NCBI GenBank assembly: GCA_963920635.1
Contig: OY987305.1
Span: 22,282,876 to 22,346,875, forward strand
Direction of reading: 5' to 3'
DNA length: 64,000 nt
Origin: Pseudeuparius sepicola
Lineage: Eukaryota > Arthropoda > Insecta > Coleoptera > Anthribidae
Shown here in pieces: positions 32,101 to 40,870 of this stretch; the first letter of the stretch is position 1; every line of letters begins with the position of its first letter. The notes under the pieces were generated by a model. The model saw only the letters and a program-made list of their open reading frames with translations. It was not told the origin of the DNA and did no database searches. Made by a program: the position numbers and the translations under genes.

Positions 32101-32783
32101 CCTTCGTATCGCAATACTGCCTGTCTCATAAGTGCGTTTAAGCCTTCAAAATGTTCTTCGTTAACGGATTCCAGATTCTCGGTTGTTGGTTCTACCGTTT
32201 CGGCTTCTAGTTGTTGTCCAGGCGCTTGAAGTTCCCCATTGTTGTTGTTGTCATCTATGTCTATGTGTTCGCCGTGGATCTCTAGCTCTACTTCCCGTTT
32301 GATAGCGTTAAGTCGCGTTTCTGGAATTCGGTTATTTCTTAGAATAGTTCGATACGGATCTGACACTCTTTGTTCAGACACTTGCATGTGTGGAAACTCC
32401 CTGCAGAACTCGGCATGCAGTTGTTGTCGGTAGCCGATCATCTCTTGTCCTAAGTTTGTCACCCTGTAAAAAAAAATACGCATTATCGATTCATTCATGG
32501 ACCCAGTCCATTTCATGCGTCGTCGTTGTAATCCCGCCTGTGTGAACGCTAGCTGAAGTTCCCGCGCAGCACCTTCGGTGGGTGGAACCCTAGTTCTCGT
32601 TTGGCTCCCATGTTGTAGATGTTCGTGTTGTTGTTGGGCTGTAGCTGTTTGTGCAACAGGGGCCCGCCTCATCAGCGCCCTGTCACCGACGTCCCGCTCG
32701 CTGTCATATCCAGCGCCGGCTCCAGACATGCCCTGGCGATCCCCAGGCAGCGGCCCTATGACAAAACTCCTATTAATCTCCAT
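29122..32783 (-). pseudogene. Copy H: Dong-like polyprotein broken by the same 7-bp deletion
   Basis: Open blocks 32783-30393 (796 codons) and 30381-29122 (419 codons). Here the frame opens 18 codons upstream of the MSGAG start used in B and E, at MEINRSFVIGPLPGDRQG. In B and E the equivalent leader has CAG changed to TAG, so only MSGAG remains. The linker after the Myb-like domain has a single EIQVPG-type unit. H has an extra glutamine in its QQQHEHLQ stretch and an extra F in RIFFYRV. The frameshift falls after YKYLGMKQ, as in E. Confidence 0.85.
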
Positions 32784-32885
32784 TCCATGGGTTTCTCCCG
32801 TAACGTGGGAGTGACGGCCCTCGGTCGCCTCTTACGACTCGCGGAGCCACGATAGGAGTATTCTAACCCGCTACCCACACAGGTC

Positions 32886-33294
32886 AACTAGGATAACGCG
32901 GGATCGTTACACCCGAGGATCTGCCCCTCTCACAGGTCAAACCCCTCCTTGCCTTAACTGGGAAACACGGGATCGTTACACCCGAAGATCCGCCTCTCTC
33001 ACAGGCTAGATCCATCCCTGTGTAACCGAGAGTCGCGGGATTGTCACACCCGAGGATCAGCCCCCGTCACCAGCTAGACCCCTCCCTGCGCAACTGGAGA
33101 TCGCGGGATTGTCACACCCGTAGGTCTGCCCCTGTCACAGGCCAAACCTCTCCATGCGTAACTGGGAATCGCGGGATCGTCACACCCTTGAATCTGCCCC
33201 TCTCACAGGTCAGACCCATCCCTGCGTAATTGGGGAGCGCGGGATCGTCACACCCGTGGGTCTGCCTCTCTCACAGGTCAGACCCCCCCTGCGC
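32886..33294 (-). repeat. Six 68-bp tandem repeats at the 5' end of copy H
   Basis: Same number and period as in B and E but with many substitutions. The six-monomer arrangement is therefore old in this family and was not created by the recent duplication. Confidence 0.85.
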
Positions 33295-33296
33295 AT

Positions 33297-33313
33297 TTAT
33301 TATTATTATTATA
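33297..33313. repeat. TTA microsatellite between copies H and I
   Basis: Five TTA units followed by TATCGACTTAG, the 3' end of copy I. Confidence 0.9.
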
Positions 33314-34897
33314 TCGACTTAGCCAAAAGGCATTCGCACTCCCTCTACGGGGAACATTCACTCAGATCCCGGGCATCCCGGATACCAAAAGGATCTGGCT
33401 CGGACGAGACCCTTGCCATGTTATCGGGCCCTAGGTGACATTGATGTTCTTGGACGATCCTGCATTCCCCATGAATTTCCTGACGGTTCGGGCTGTCGCA
33501 AGTAGTACCGCTTTCTGCATGGACCTGTAAAGACTATCAGTTAGATTCAGCTCCTTGATGTTTCTCAGCAAACTTTTTGGTATAACACCAGTTGTTGACA
33601 TGATGATTGGAATCGTCTGGACGTTCTCCATTTCCCATTGCCTTCTAATTCGTTCTTCTAAGTCTCTGTACTTCGCGATCTTCTCGACTTGCTTCACACG
33701 CAGGTTGTTGTTGTTCGGGATGGCCACATCAATCAGAGTTGTCTTCCTAGAAATTTTATCAACTATTATAAGGTCCGGTCTGTTATGGGCAACTTGTTGA
33801 TCAGTCAGAACTGTACGATCCCAGTACATCTTGTAGTTGCTGTTCTCAAGAACAGGCTCAGGTGTGTAGTTGTAATATGGGACCCTTTCTGTCTGCACAA
33901 GCAGCAGCTTTTCCGCCAGTTCCCGGTGCAAGATCTTGGCAACCGAATCGTGTCGTTCCTTATATTCCGTTGATGCGAACATCTGACATCCTCCTGTTAT
34001 GTGCTGGATTGTCTCTGAAGTTGGGCACCCGTATCTGCATCTGTCATCCACTACCGATGCATCTCCTACAATGAATTTTAGGTAGTTGCGAGTTGGTATA
34101 ACCTGATCTTGTATGGCCAGTAGGAAGCCTTCCGTCTCGGGGAACATTCGTCCCGAGGTCAGCCAATAGTTCGACGCTAACTTGTCGACATGTTCCTGGT
34201 TAACCTCATTAGGATGTCTCCCGTGCAGCGGCTTCCCCAACCACCTCTGTAGTTTATCGTTGTCGGTTCGGTGGTGATTTTGACGCTCGTGTTCCGTCAG
34301 ACGTAGCGGTGTTGAGACGTCTGCTCCGCATATAGCCCTATGTAGTGTGGAGCTGTTGGCCTGCCTGTAGAAATAATTACGCAGATTTAATATTTGTTGG
34401 TCCAATTGCTTGCTGAGATCTGCCAATCCTCTTCCTCCTAGTTGACGTGGCAGAGTTGTTCTTTCTACGGCGTTACGGGGATGATGTTTATGAGCTTTTG
34501 TCAGTAGTGTCCTAACTTTTCGTTGTAGGTTGTTGATGTCCGTGTTGGTCCAATTCACTATTCCGAACGAATAGCTGAGTACAGAGCACGCATACGTGTT
34601 CAGGGCCTTAAACAAATTCCTGCTGTTAAGATCAGTTCGCACTACTTGTCTTACTCTCTTGATGAATTCATTCGTTAAATCAGTTTTCATTGTTCGATGG
34701 TCTATCCTTTGAGCTTGTTTCATCCCGAGATACTTGTATGTATCTCCCTTGCTCATTGCTTCGATCTCCTGGCCGTCCTGCATCTCGTGTGCGCTTTGTT
34801 CGAGCTTTCCCCGGATGATATTAAGGGTGCGGCACTTGTCCAGTCCAAACAGCATTCCGATGTCCCTGGAGAACTCCTCTACAATTTTAAGCATTTA
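33314..34897 (-). mobile_element. Dong-like copy I (5' truncated, right end of array)
   Basis: Truncated at AAGCATTT (34897), within a few bases of where copy D is truncated. It is followed by AATAATTTTTTAAA and then by a longer TTA tract. Confidence 0.9.
33431..34894 (-). pseudogene. Copy I: 487-aa C-terminal frame of Dong-like Pol
   Basis: Starts at MLKIVEEFSRDIG just downstream of the YMDD box and runs to the natural stop. The post-RT linker, CCHC motif and nuclease are intact, and no internal stop or shift is seen. Small differences from other copies (HPRNAVER, DQQVAH, SSKNINVT) show it is an independent insertion. Confidence 0.8.
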
Positions 34898-34910
34898 ATA
34901 ATTTTTTAAA

Positions 34911-34941
<31 letters not shown>

Positions 34942-34948
34942 TACTATT
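34911..34948. repeat. TTA microsatellite, right flank of the Dong-like array
   Basis: About nine TTA units, then TTAC-type interruptions and TATTGC. This is the far side of the target microsatellite. Confidence 0.9.
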
Positions 34949-35728
34949 GCTAACTTCGTTGTTATTGGAGCTACAAAGTCAGTTAAATAGGCAAACTAGT
35001 AGTAATTTTACCGCTGATTACGATGGTAAAAACGGAATAAAAATCACGAATTATGTCAAAAAGTTCCATTTTTTCAAATGAGACACCCAATATACAATAT
35101 TTTTAATTGATAGCTTGAATTCTGAACAAAAATTGTTCTAAGAAATTGTATCCTAAAGTCAAAAATTAAAAAGCAGTAGCGGACAAAAATATGTATTCTT
35201 TTTTCCTATTTTAATAACAATTCGAAATACAAAATCTTTATATTTGAATTTTTCGACGAATGCAATGACACCAGAAGATTCTGACACATATATGCACCTA
35301 ATATCAGTATCAAAGTAAAATTTTACAAAACATCATTGCTGTCAACCTAACAAAAGAAAATTTTCCTACAAGTTCTCACATCCTATTGAAACACTTTTAG
35401 CTTTGAAATTTGAATGGATTCTAACCTTAATTTCTGCCCTTCCGACTCGGTCTTAAATTAAATGGTAAAACGGTGGGGTAAGTGATAAATGTAGAGTAAA
35501 TGAGGGGCAGGTGTGAACAACTAAAAGAACTCTTTATGAGCGCGAGGACCATTCACTCCATGTCACTTTGAGCCTAAGCTCTTGTCTCATTAGGTATTTT
35601 ATTGAGAAAATTTAAACGGCACTAATAATTTGGAGCAGTTAATAGATATTATCAGAAGCTGTTCGGTCACTTAGAAGGTCAACGGGCGAATTTTGAAGAG
35701 TTTGAAAGAAGACTTCTTTTTTGTCTCG
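34949..35728. other. Unassigned AT-rich DNA
   Basis: No supported gene or repeat boundary. The first sequence outside the Dong-like array on the right. Confidence 0.5.
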
Positions 35729-35736
35729 ATTATTTC

Positions 35737-35990
35737 CAGTGGCGTCGCGTGACTTCAGAAACAGGGGGCACATTCAATTTTTTTTCTCAAGAGTGAACAG
35801 TATTTCATTATTTTTTACCGCAATTTTATTTTACCGGAACAAAAATGGTAAAAAGAAAAGAATTAAGTACTCTTTTATTTTCATATTTTTAATAAACAAA
35901 CGAAAAAATACTTCCGAAATAAATCAACTTGTACTGTCACTGCCAGGGGGGGGGGCGTGCCCCCCTGGCCCCTTCAACGCGACGCCACTG
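35737..35990. mobile_element. hAT-type MITE, 254 bp, 8-bp target duplication
   Basis: Ends are perfect inverted repeats, CAGTGGCGTCGCG on the left and CGCGACGCCACTG on the right. The direct 8-bp duplication ATTATTTC flanks it (35729-35736 and 35991-35998). The 8-bp duplication and CAGNGGCG-type ends are characteristic of hAT transposons. There is no transposase, so it is non-autonomous. Confidence 0.85.
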
Positions 35991-35998
35991 ATTATTTC

Positions 35999-36815
35999 AA
36001 TTGAACAAGCTTCGATTAAGTAGAATTTTTTATCACCAGTATTATTGTGATTTAGTTAGGTTACTTAATAATTTATTTTGTACCTATTATTTTAATCAGT
36101 GCCCATTCCCCATTTCCATTGAACTATTTACTATACGATTCAATACGTGGCCGCATACCTAATTGCCGATATGATAAAAGTGTCGCTTGGCTAGCGTAAA
36201 ATCTGGCCCGAGGACCAGCAACTTGGCCAATCTTTCGAAGAATATGGGATCGTCTCGATTCTGTAGAATTTCCTACCTGATCCCAGACAACAATGTTTTG
36301 AACGTAACATTTTAGGCCATTTGTATCGATCCCTACCCTGTTTAATAAGTTCCCGCGTTTTCCGTAATTTAGAAAGCGAGGAAGAACGGAATTGATCACG
36401 AAATAAATTCTTTTAGACCTTTTTGACCATTCGAATGGTTGTGTGCGGAAGAGTATTAATAAAAAGTAAAGACATAGGTCCTTATTAAGGGCTTTCGGGC
36501 TTTGTTTTTAACGCAAACTAATATAACGTTAAAAATAATTGGTGAATGTTTTTAATGTAATACAAATGAATCTTTTAAGCTAAAAATTGTTTGCCCCTTT
36601 TGCGAGTGGCGTGCACAAGGGTAACTCCCGAATTAAAAAAAATCAAACAATAAAAATGCATTATTAAGAGTTTTGCGAAAAAAATATTTTTATAAAAAGT
36701 TTGACACCCGGTATCTTGAAAACTAGACATTATCGGATCTACCATTATATATAATTTTTCGTCTTAGAATCACTAAAAGAATTACCCCTTGAAGTTTGGC
36801 CACGTATTTAAATAA
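35999..36815. other. Unassigned AT-rich DNA
   Basis: No supported gene. An open frame on the minus strand (36124-36399) has no recognised motif. Confidence 0.45.
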
Positions 36816-36837
36816 CACCCTGTATAAATACAGGGTG
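36816..36837. repeat. Palindrome of two abutting ACAGGGTG element tips
   Basis: CACCCTGTAT and ATACAGGGTG face each other with almost no spacer. One element appears to end where another begins, or an element inserted at the tip of another. Confidence 0.75.
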
Positions 36838-38025
36838 ATTCAGTTCCGGTGCTCAACATGGGGATCTCGGAAACCGTAACAGATACGAAGTCGGTCAAAT
36901 GGAGGAAAACTTGGGCCTTTGGGCGCCTAACAATATGCCGTTGAGAAAGTTAAAATATTTTCATAGGTTGTTGAGATATTTCAGAAAAACCGAAAATTAG
37001 ATTTTATTTTTTTCTGGCGCTATTTGCGACAATATTGGAAAATAAATTATACTTTTTCGTTGCAACTTTTTCTGGACTACGTCATGGTATTTTTAGATTT
37101 TCGAGGCGACGTTTCGTTTTTGAGATAGAGGGATCATCTTCATTTTTTTAAATACGGACCTAGATTTTTTATTCCATATTTCGAAATAAATCGTTGTCCT
37201 GAGTACACCGAGGTATGACACATACGTATTTTTTCCCGTTTTAGCTGCTAAAATGCACATTTACTAAGAAAAAAATTAATACTGTCCTGGACTATGCATT
37301 TTTAACTTTTTTTTCCAAAGCTATTTCAATTATAACAGGTGATCATTTTTATACCTACTGGATTAATTAAACTCTATGTTTGTCATATTTTGAAATTATT
37401 TTTTATACTTTAGGTAAAATGCACTATTGTTAATAATAATTATTGTTGTTATTTTCCTAAAGTATAAAAAAGAATTTCAAAATACGACAAACATGGAGTA
37501 TAATTAATTCAGTAGGTATTAAAATAAAATAATGATCACCTGTTATAATTGAAATAGCTTTGGAAAAAAAAAAGATAAAAATGCATAGTCCAGGACAGTA
37601 TTAATTTTTTTCTTAGTAAATGTGCATTTTAGCATCTAAAACGGGAAAAAATATGTATGTGTCATACCTCGGTGTACTCAGGACAACGATTTATTTCCAA
37701 ATATGTAATAAAAAATCCAGGTCCGTATTTAAAAAAATGAAGATGATCCCTCTATCTCAAAAACGAAACCTTGCCCCAAAAATCTAAAAATACCATGACG
37801 TAGTTCACAAATAGTTGCAATGATAAAGTATAATTTATTTTTCAATATTATTGCAAATGGCGCCAGAAAAAAATAAAATCTAATTTTCAAAAATTCGGTT
37901 TTTCTTAAATATTTCAGCAACCCATGAAAATATTTTAACTTTCTCACCGGAATATTGTTAGGCGCCCAAAGGCGCAAGTTTTCCTCCCTTTGACCGACTT
38001 CGTATCTGGTGCAGTTTCCGAGATC
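36829..38025. repeat. Long fold-back element with about 560-bp arms
   Basis: The left arm (36863-37414) and right arm (37456-38025) are inverted copies over essentially their full length, with only about 40 bp between them. Shared landmarks include GATCTCGGAAAC at the outer tip, TTTGGGCGCCTAACAATAT, and ATACTTTAGG at the centre. The left side begins with ATACAGGGTGATTC; the right side lacks that tip. Transcription through it would give a long hairpin RNA. Open frames inside are mirror artefacts. Confidence 0.85.
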
Positions 38026-38201
38026 TGTATAGTATCAGGAAAGGTTTGTCATATAAATTGTAATTAATTGAAAAGTCAATTTAGAACTTTTCATACATAC
38101 AGTTTTACTCGATTTAGTAAGTACCTATTATGAGAACCTTACACTATACACTTCCTCAGTGCAATGCTAGAGAGTGAGTTAATGTTTTGATTTTACCTTT
38201 A

Positions 38202-38810
38202 TACAGGGTGATTCAGGAGGAAATGTCAATATTTTAGGTACGTATTCGGGGACCCAAAATAAACATAAAAGTTCCTATAAACATGGGTCCTATTCCCGGC
38301 CGTTACCGAAATACAGAGGTAAACAACATTCAATTTAAGGTTTTTATTACATTATTTATAACAGGTAGGCTAGGTTTTATAGTTTTCAAAAATGCCACCG
38401 TTTACTTCTAAACATAAGTCAGCTCTCTGGTGAATAGCTCGGGTCGCTCTATGAATGGATACGGGCCTGTTTCTTATAGTTGCTGCTGCATTTATTATTC
38501 GATCGAGTAATGCATCTCTAGTGTTTACTTTACTTGAATATACCAATGATTTAAACCACCCCCAAAGACAATAATCCAGAGGATTAAGGTCTACTATTGC
38601 TAAGCAACAGGAATTTCCGCCTGAATCACCCAAAACCTAGCCTACCTGTTATAAATAATGTAATAAAAACCTTAAATTGAATGTTGTTTACCCCTGTATT
38701 TCGGTAACGGCCGGGAATAGGACCCATGTTTATAGGAACTTTTATGTTTATTTTGGGTCCCCGAATACGTACCTAAAATATTGACATTTCCTCCTGAATC
38801 ACCCTGTATA
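38202..38810. mobile_element. Fold-back transposon with ACAGGGTG ends enclosing a transposase fragment
   Basis: The left arm (38202-38377) starts TACAGGGTGATTCAGGAGG and the right arm (38631-38810) ends in its reverse complement. The arms match closely, including CCCGGCCGTTACCGAAATAC. Between them lie 250 bp holding a transposase C-terminus (38370-38604) and a second, inner element tip (GGGTGATTCAGGCGG). This suggests an internal-deletion derivative of an autonomous element. Confidence 0.8.
38370..38604 (-). pseudogene. C-terminal fragment of a Tc1/mariner-like (DUF4817-type) DDE transposase
   Basis: The reading frame contains VDLNPLDYCLWGWFKSLVY, then NTRDALLDRIINAAATI, and ends near LCLEVNGGIFENY. 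This matches the typical C-terminal layout of the insect multicopy transposase family with SPDLTPLDFFLWG...LCIxxNGGHFEHLL. The third catalytic acidic residue and everything upstream are absent. The upstream part of the open frame (GDSGGNS) is read from an element tip and is not transposase. The family assignment is from motif recognition; the exact clade is uncertain. Confidence 0.65.
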
Positions 38811-39169
38811 ATAGTCCAGTCGGAATAACTGATATTTGGACCGACTTCCCAGCGCAGCGTCAATTTTTTTGTAGGTTTTTGCGACCTACATGAACATGCC
38901 CTCAAGTTTTCGTAAAAATCCTACCTGCATTTTGCATTTTAGCAATCATTTAAAAAAAGTCGATTTTTTCGCGATACCTTTTTTGGAATGCATTTTGTCG
39001 AGAAAATGCATTTGGTGAAAGTTGTCCGTCTCGATCTCCTCTACAAAAAAGGTTGTATACAAAAATCTCTTAAAATTGTTATTTAAGGAGTTATTTGCAT
39101 TTTTTCGAATTTTGCATTTTGCATCCGTGAGCGGTAATTAATCAACATATTATTTCAAATCATATATAT
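38811..39169. other. Unassigned AT-rich DNA
   Basis: No supported gene. It contains GCATTTTGCATTTTAGCAA-like runs that may be part of another decayed MITE; no matching end was found. Confidence 0.4.
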
Positions 39170-39423
39170 GTTACGGCTAATACGAGAAAAATTCGCGTTT
39201 CAGCCGGCTAATTCGCGAATTTACCAATACAGCCGGTTAAAATGGGAAGAAATCAATATATTTTAAAAATTGTCGCAAATCATTCGGTTAGAACGCGAAT
39301 TATACGCTGGATGATACGCGAAACTAAGACACATTCGGGTTTTACCCTCGGCATCTAATCTGGTTAATTCGCGATTTAGCCGGCTGAAACGCGAATTAAC
39401 TAATTTCTCGTATTAGCCGTAAC
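39170..39423. mobile_element. MITE with GTTACGGCTAATACGAGAAA terminal inverted repeats
   Basis: A 254-bp element whose first 20 bases are repeated in inverted orientation at its other end. Subterminal blocks (TTCGCGTTTCAGCCGGCTAA and its complement) are also inverted, and internal GCGAATTA/TTCGCG motifs recur. AT-rich flanks (ATATAT and ATATA) fit a TA or ATAT target duplication. No coding capacity. Confidence 0.85.
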
Positions 39424-39787
39424 ATATACACCATCTAGGGAAAATCCTCCCCAAGAGATCAGTGCAAGATTTATTCGATAGATAGTTAATCAACAAAGTC
39501 CGATCTACGAAAATCCGGAGTTTTCAAATTCCCAACTCCGAGGAAAGTCCAAAGAGTAGAAACAAATTCAGGAGCTTCGCTTTATCATGTATATTCTCGA
39601 TTAAGAAAAAATGTCATTTTCGTTAAAAAGAAACACTGTTTTTGCAATTTACCATTGTTGTAACCAAGATTTTTAAAAAACTCAAATTCGTAGGCCTTCT
39701 GCACACTTTTGGGCATTAGATTCAATATATTACTAACCCTTTGGAGCGTTCATCTCATTGCGGGTGTATAATATATTTCGACCGCCC
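39424..39787. other. Unassigned DNA
   Basis: Nothing recognisable. Confidence 0.45.
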
Positions 39788-40870
39788 GTTCAATAGCTTC
39801 CTTAAAAATAGTCGTAGAGAGTTAATTTTTTTCATTTCGTATGTTTTTTTCGCGAATACGATCATGGCTTTGAAAATTCATTTTTCGCAATATTTAACCT
39901 AATAATTATCATTTCTTCCTCAATTTAAATATGCTTGTAAGTAATTTTTTGGATGAATAGGGATGGGTATGATATTTAAATTGCATTTTGTACAAAATTT
40001 TGTTATATACCTCCTAAAAAGAACAATTCCGAGTTACAATCAGTCAGGGCCGTAGCTAGGGGTTTTCCATGGGGGGGGGGGTTAGGTTAAAAAAGGTTAA
40101 CTTTTTGAGCATTATCCTCAAATATATATTGCCAAACGCAAACGCTTGACCTTGATGGCATGTTACAATCGTCCAAGCAGTACAATCGACCACCACGATT
40201 ATTTATTTTTCCATTTTGGCGGGCGCCAAAATGGGGGGGGGGGGGATTGAACCCTCTAACCCTTATATACGGCCTTGCAATCAGTGTTTTTCATTTCTTT
40301 TCTTTGAGCCAAAATTGCTGAAAAGAGCAAGTATTTACCATTTTTTGAAAATAATAATCTAAAATGAACAATACTGTGTAAGAAATGTAACGGCAGCAAT
40401 TGTAAAAATGCTCTTGAACCCGAAATAGTTTTAAGTGACAATAATATTGACGACGGATTTTCTAAATTTTCTGATGCAGCCGACGATGCTACTGATGTTA
40501 CGTTTGCGATAACCGAAGGTTTAAATGATATAAATAGGAATAAAGAGTATGAGCCTGACGAGAAAAGAATTAAAAAAAGAGCGATTGTAACTCGGAATTC
40601 TCCTTTTTAGTATATAACAAACGTATTGTGTCGAATAAAATTTTGTACAAAATGCAATTTATTTATCATATCCATCCCTATTCACCGAAAAATTACTTAT
40701 AAGCACGGCCATATTTAAATAATTGAGGAAAAACTATAATATTATTGAGTTAAGTATTGAGAAAAGTGAATTTTCAAGGGCAATATCGTATTCGCGAGAA
40801 AAAAACACGCAGAATGAAAAAGTCAACTCTCTACCACCATTTTTAAGGAAGTTATTGAATTTGTTTATAA
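39788..40870. repeat. Inverted-repeat element interrupted by a hAT MITE
   Basis: The left arm (about 39788-40042) and right arm (about 40583-40870) are imperfect inverted copies. Landmarks are CTTCCTTAAAAATAG, CGCGAATACGA, AAATTGCATTTTGTACAAAA and the inner-end AATTCCGAGTTACAAT. The loop between them carries the hAT MITE at 40045-40277 and about 300 bp of unassigned sequence. The + strand open frame 40723-40965 lies partly in the right arm and is not considered a gene. Confidence 0.75.
40045..40277. mobile_element. hAT-type MITE, 233 bp, 8-bp target duplication
   Basis: Ends are CAGGGCCGTAGCTAGGGG and the imperfect inverted TATATACGGCCTTG. The duplicated target CAATCAGT lies at 40037-40044 and 40278-40285. 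Two G homopolymers of about 10-13 bases lie inside. The ends and 8-bp duplication identify hAT. The insertion is younger than the surrounding inverted repeat. Confidence 0.85.

Larger units (their letters stand above)
29004..33296 (-). mobile_element. Dong-like copy H (full length, frameshifted)
   Basis: Complete element with its own diverged 5' half (31857-33296). It is probably the parental right-hand element of the unequal crossover. Its 3' half is near-identical to that of E. TTA repeats (33297-33313) lie at its 5' end. Confidence 0.9.
9311..34897 (-). mobile_element. Array of nine head-to-tail R4/Dong-like retrotransposon copies
   Basis: All copies lie on the minus strand with their 3' ends to the left. 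Seven of the nine 3' ends abut a TTA microsatellite; copies E and H instead abut a short ATTGTTAT segment. The order is A (truncated), B (full length), C, D (truncated), E (full), C', D' (truncated), H (full) and I (truncated). Assignment to the R4/Dong clade rests on one ORF with a C-terminal CCHC motif and PD-(D/E)XK nuclease, a YMDD reverse transcriptase and insertion in TAA/TTA repeats, which is how Dong of Bombyx is known to insert. The closest alternative is another restriction-like-endonuclease clade (NeSL, Hero, R2). The array covers about 40 percent of the window. Confidence 0.85.

Noticed and set aside
9311..34897. R2-type rDNA-specific element
   Set aside because: Flanks are TTA microsatellites and not 28S rDNA, and the catalytic box and N-terminus (Myb-like only, no zinc fingers seen) fit R4/Dong better.
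9553..34909. Numerous plus-strand open frames (70-107 codons) across the Dong-like array, repeating at every copy
   Set aside because: They are antisense shadows of the Pol ORF; their recurrence follows from the repeated DNA and they show no independent motif.
36880..37977. Frames within the fold-back arms, including 37729-37977 on the minus strand
   Set aside because: The same sequence occurs inverted in the other arm without a consistent frame; repeat artefact.
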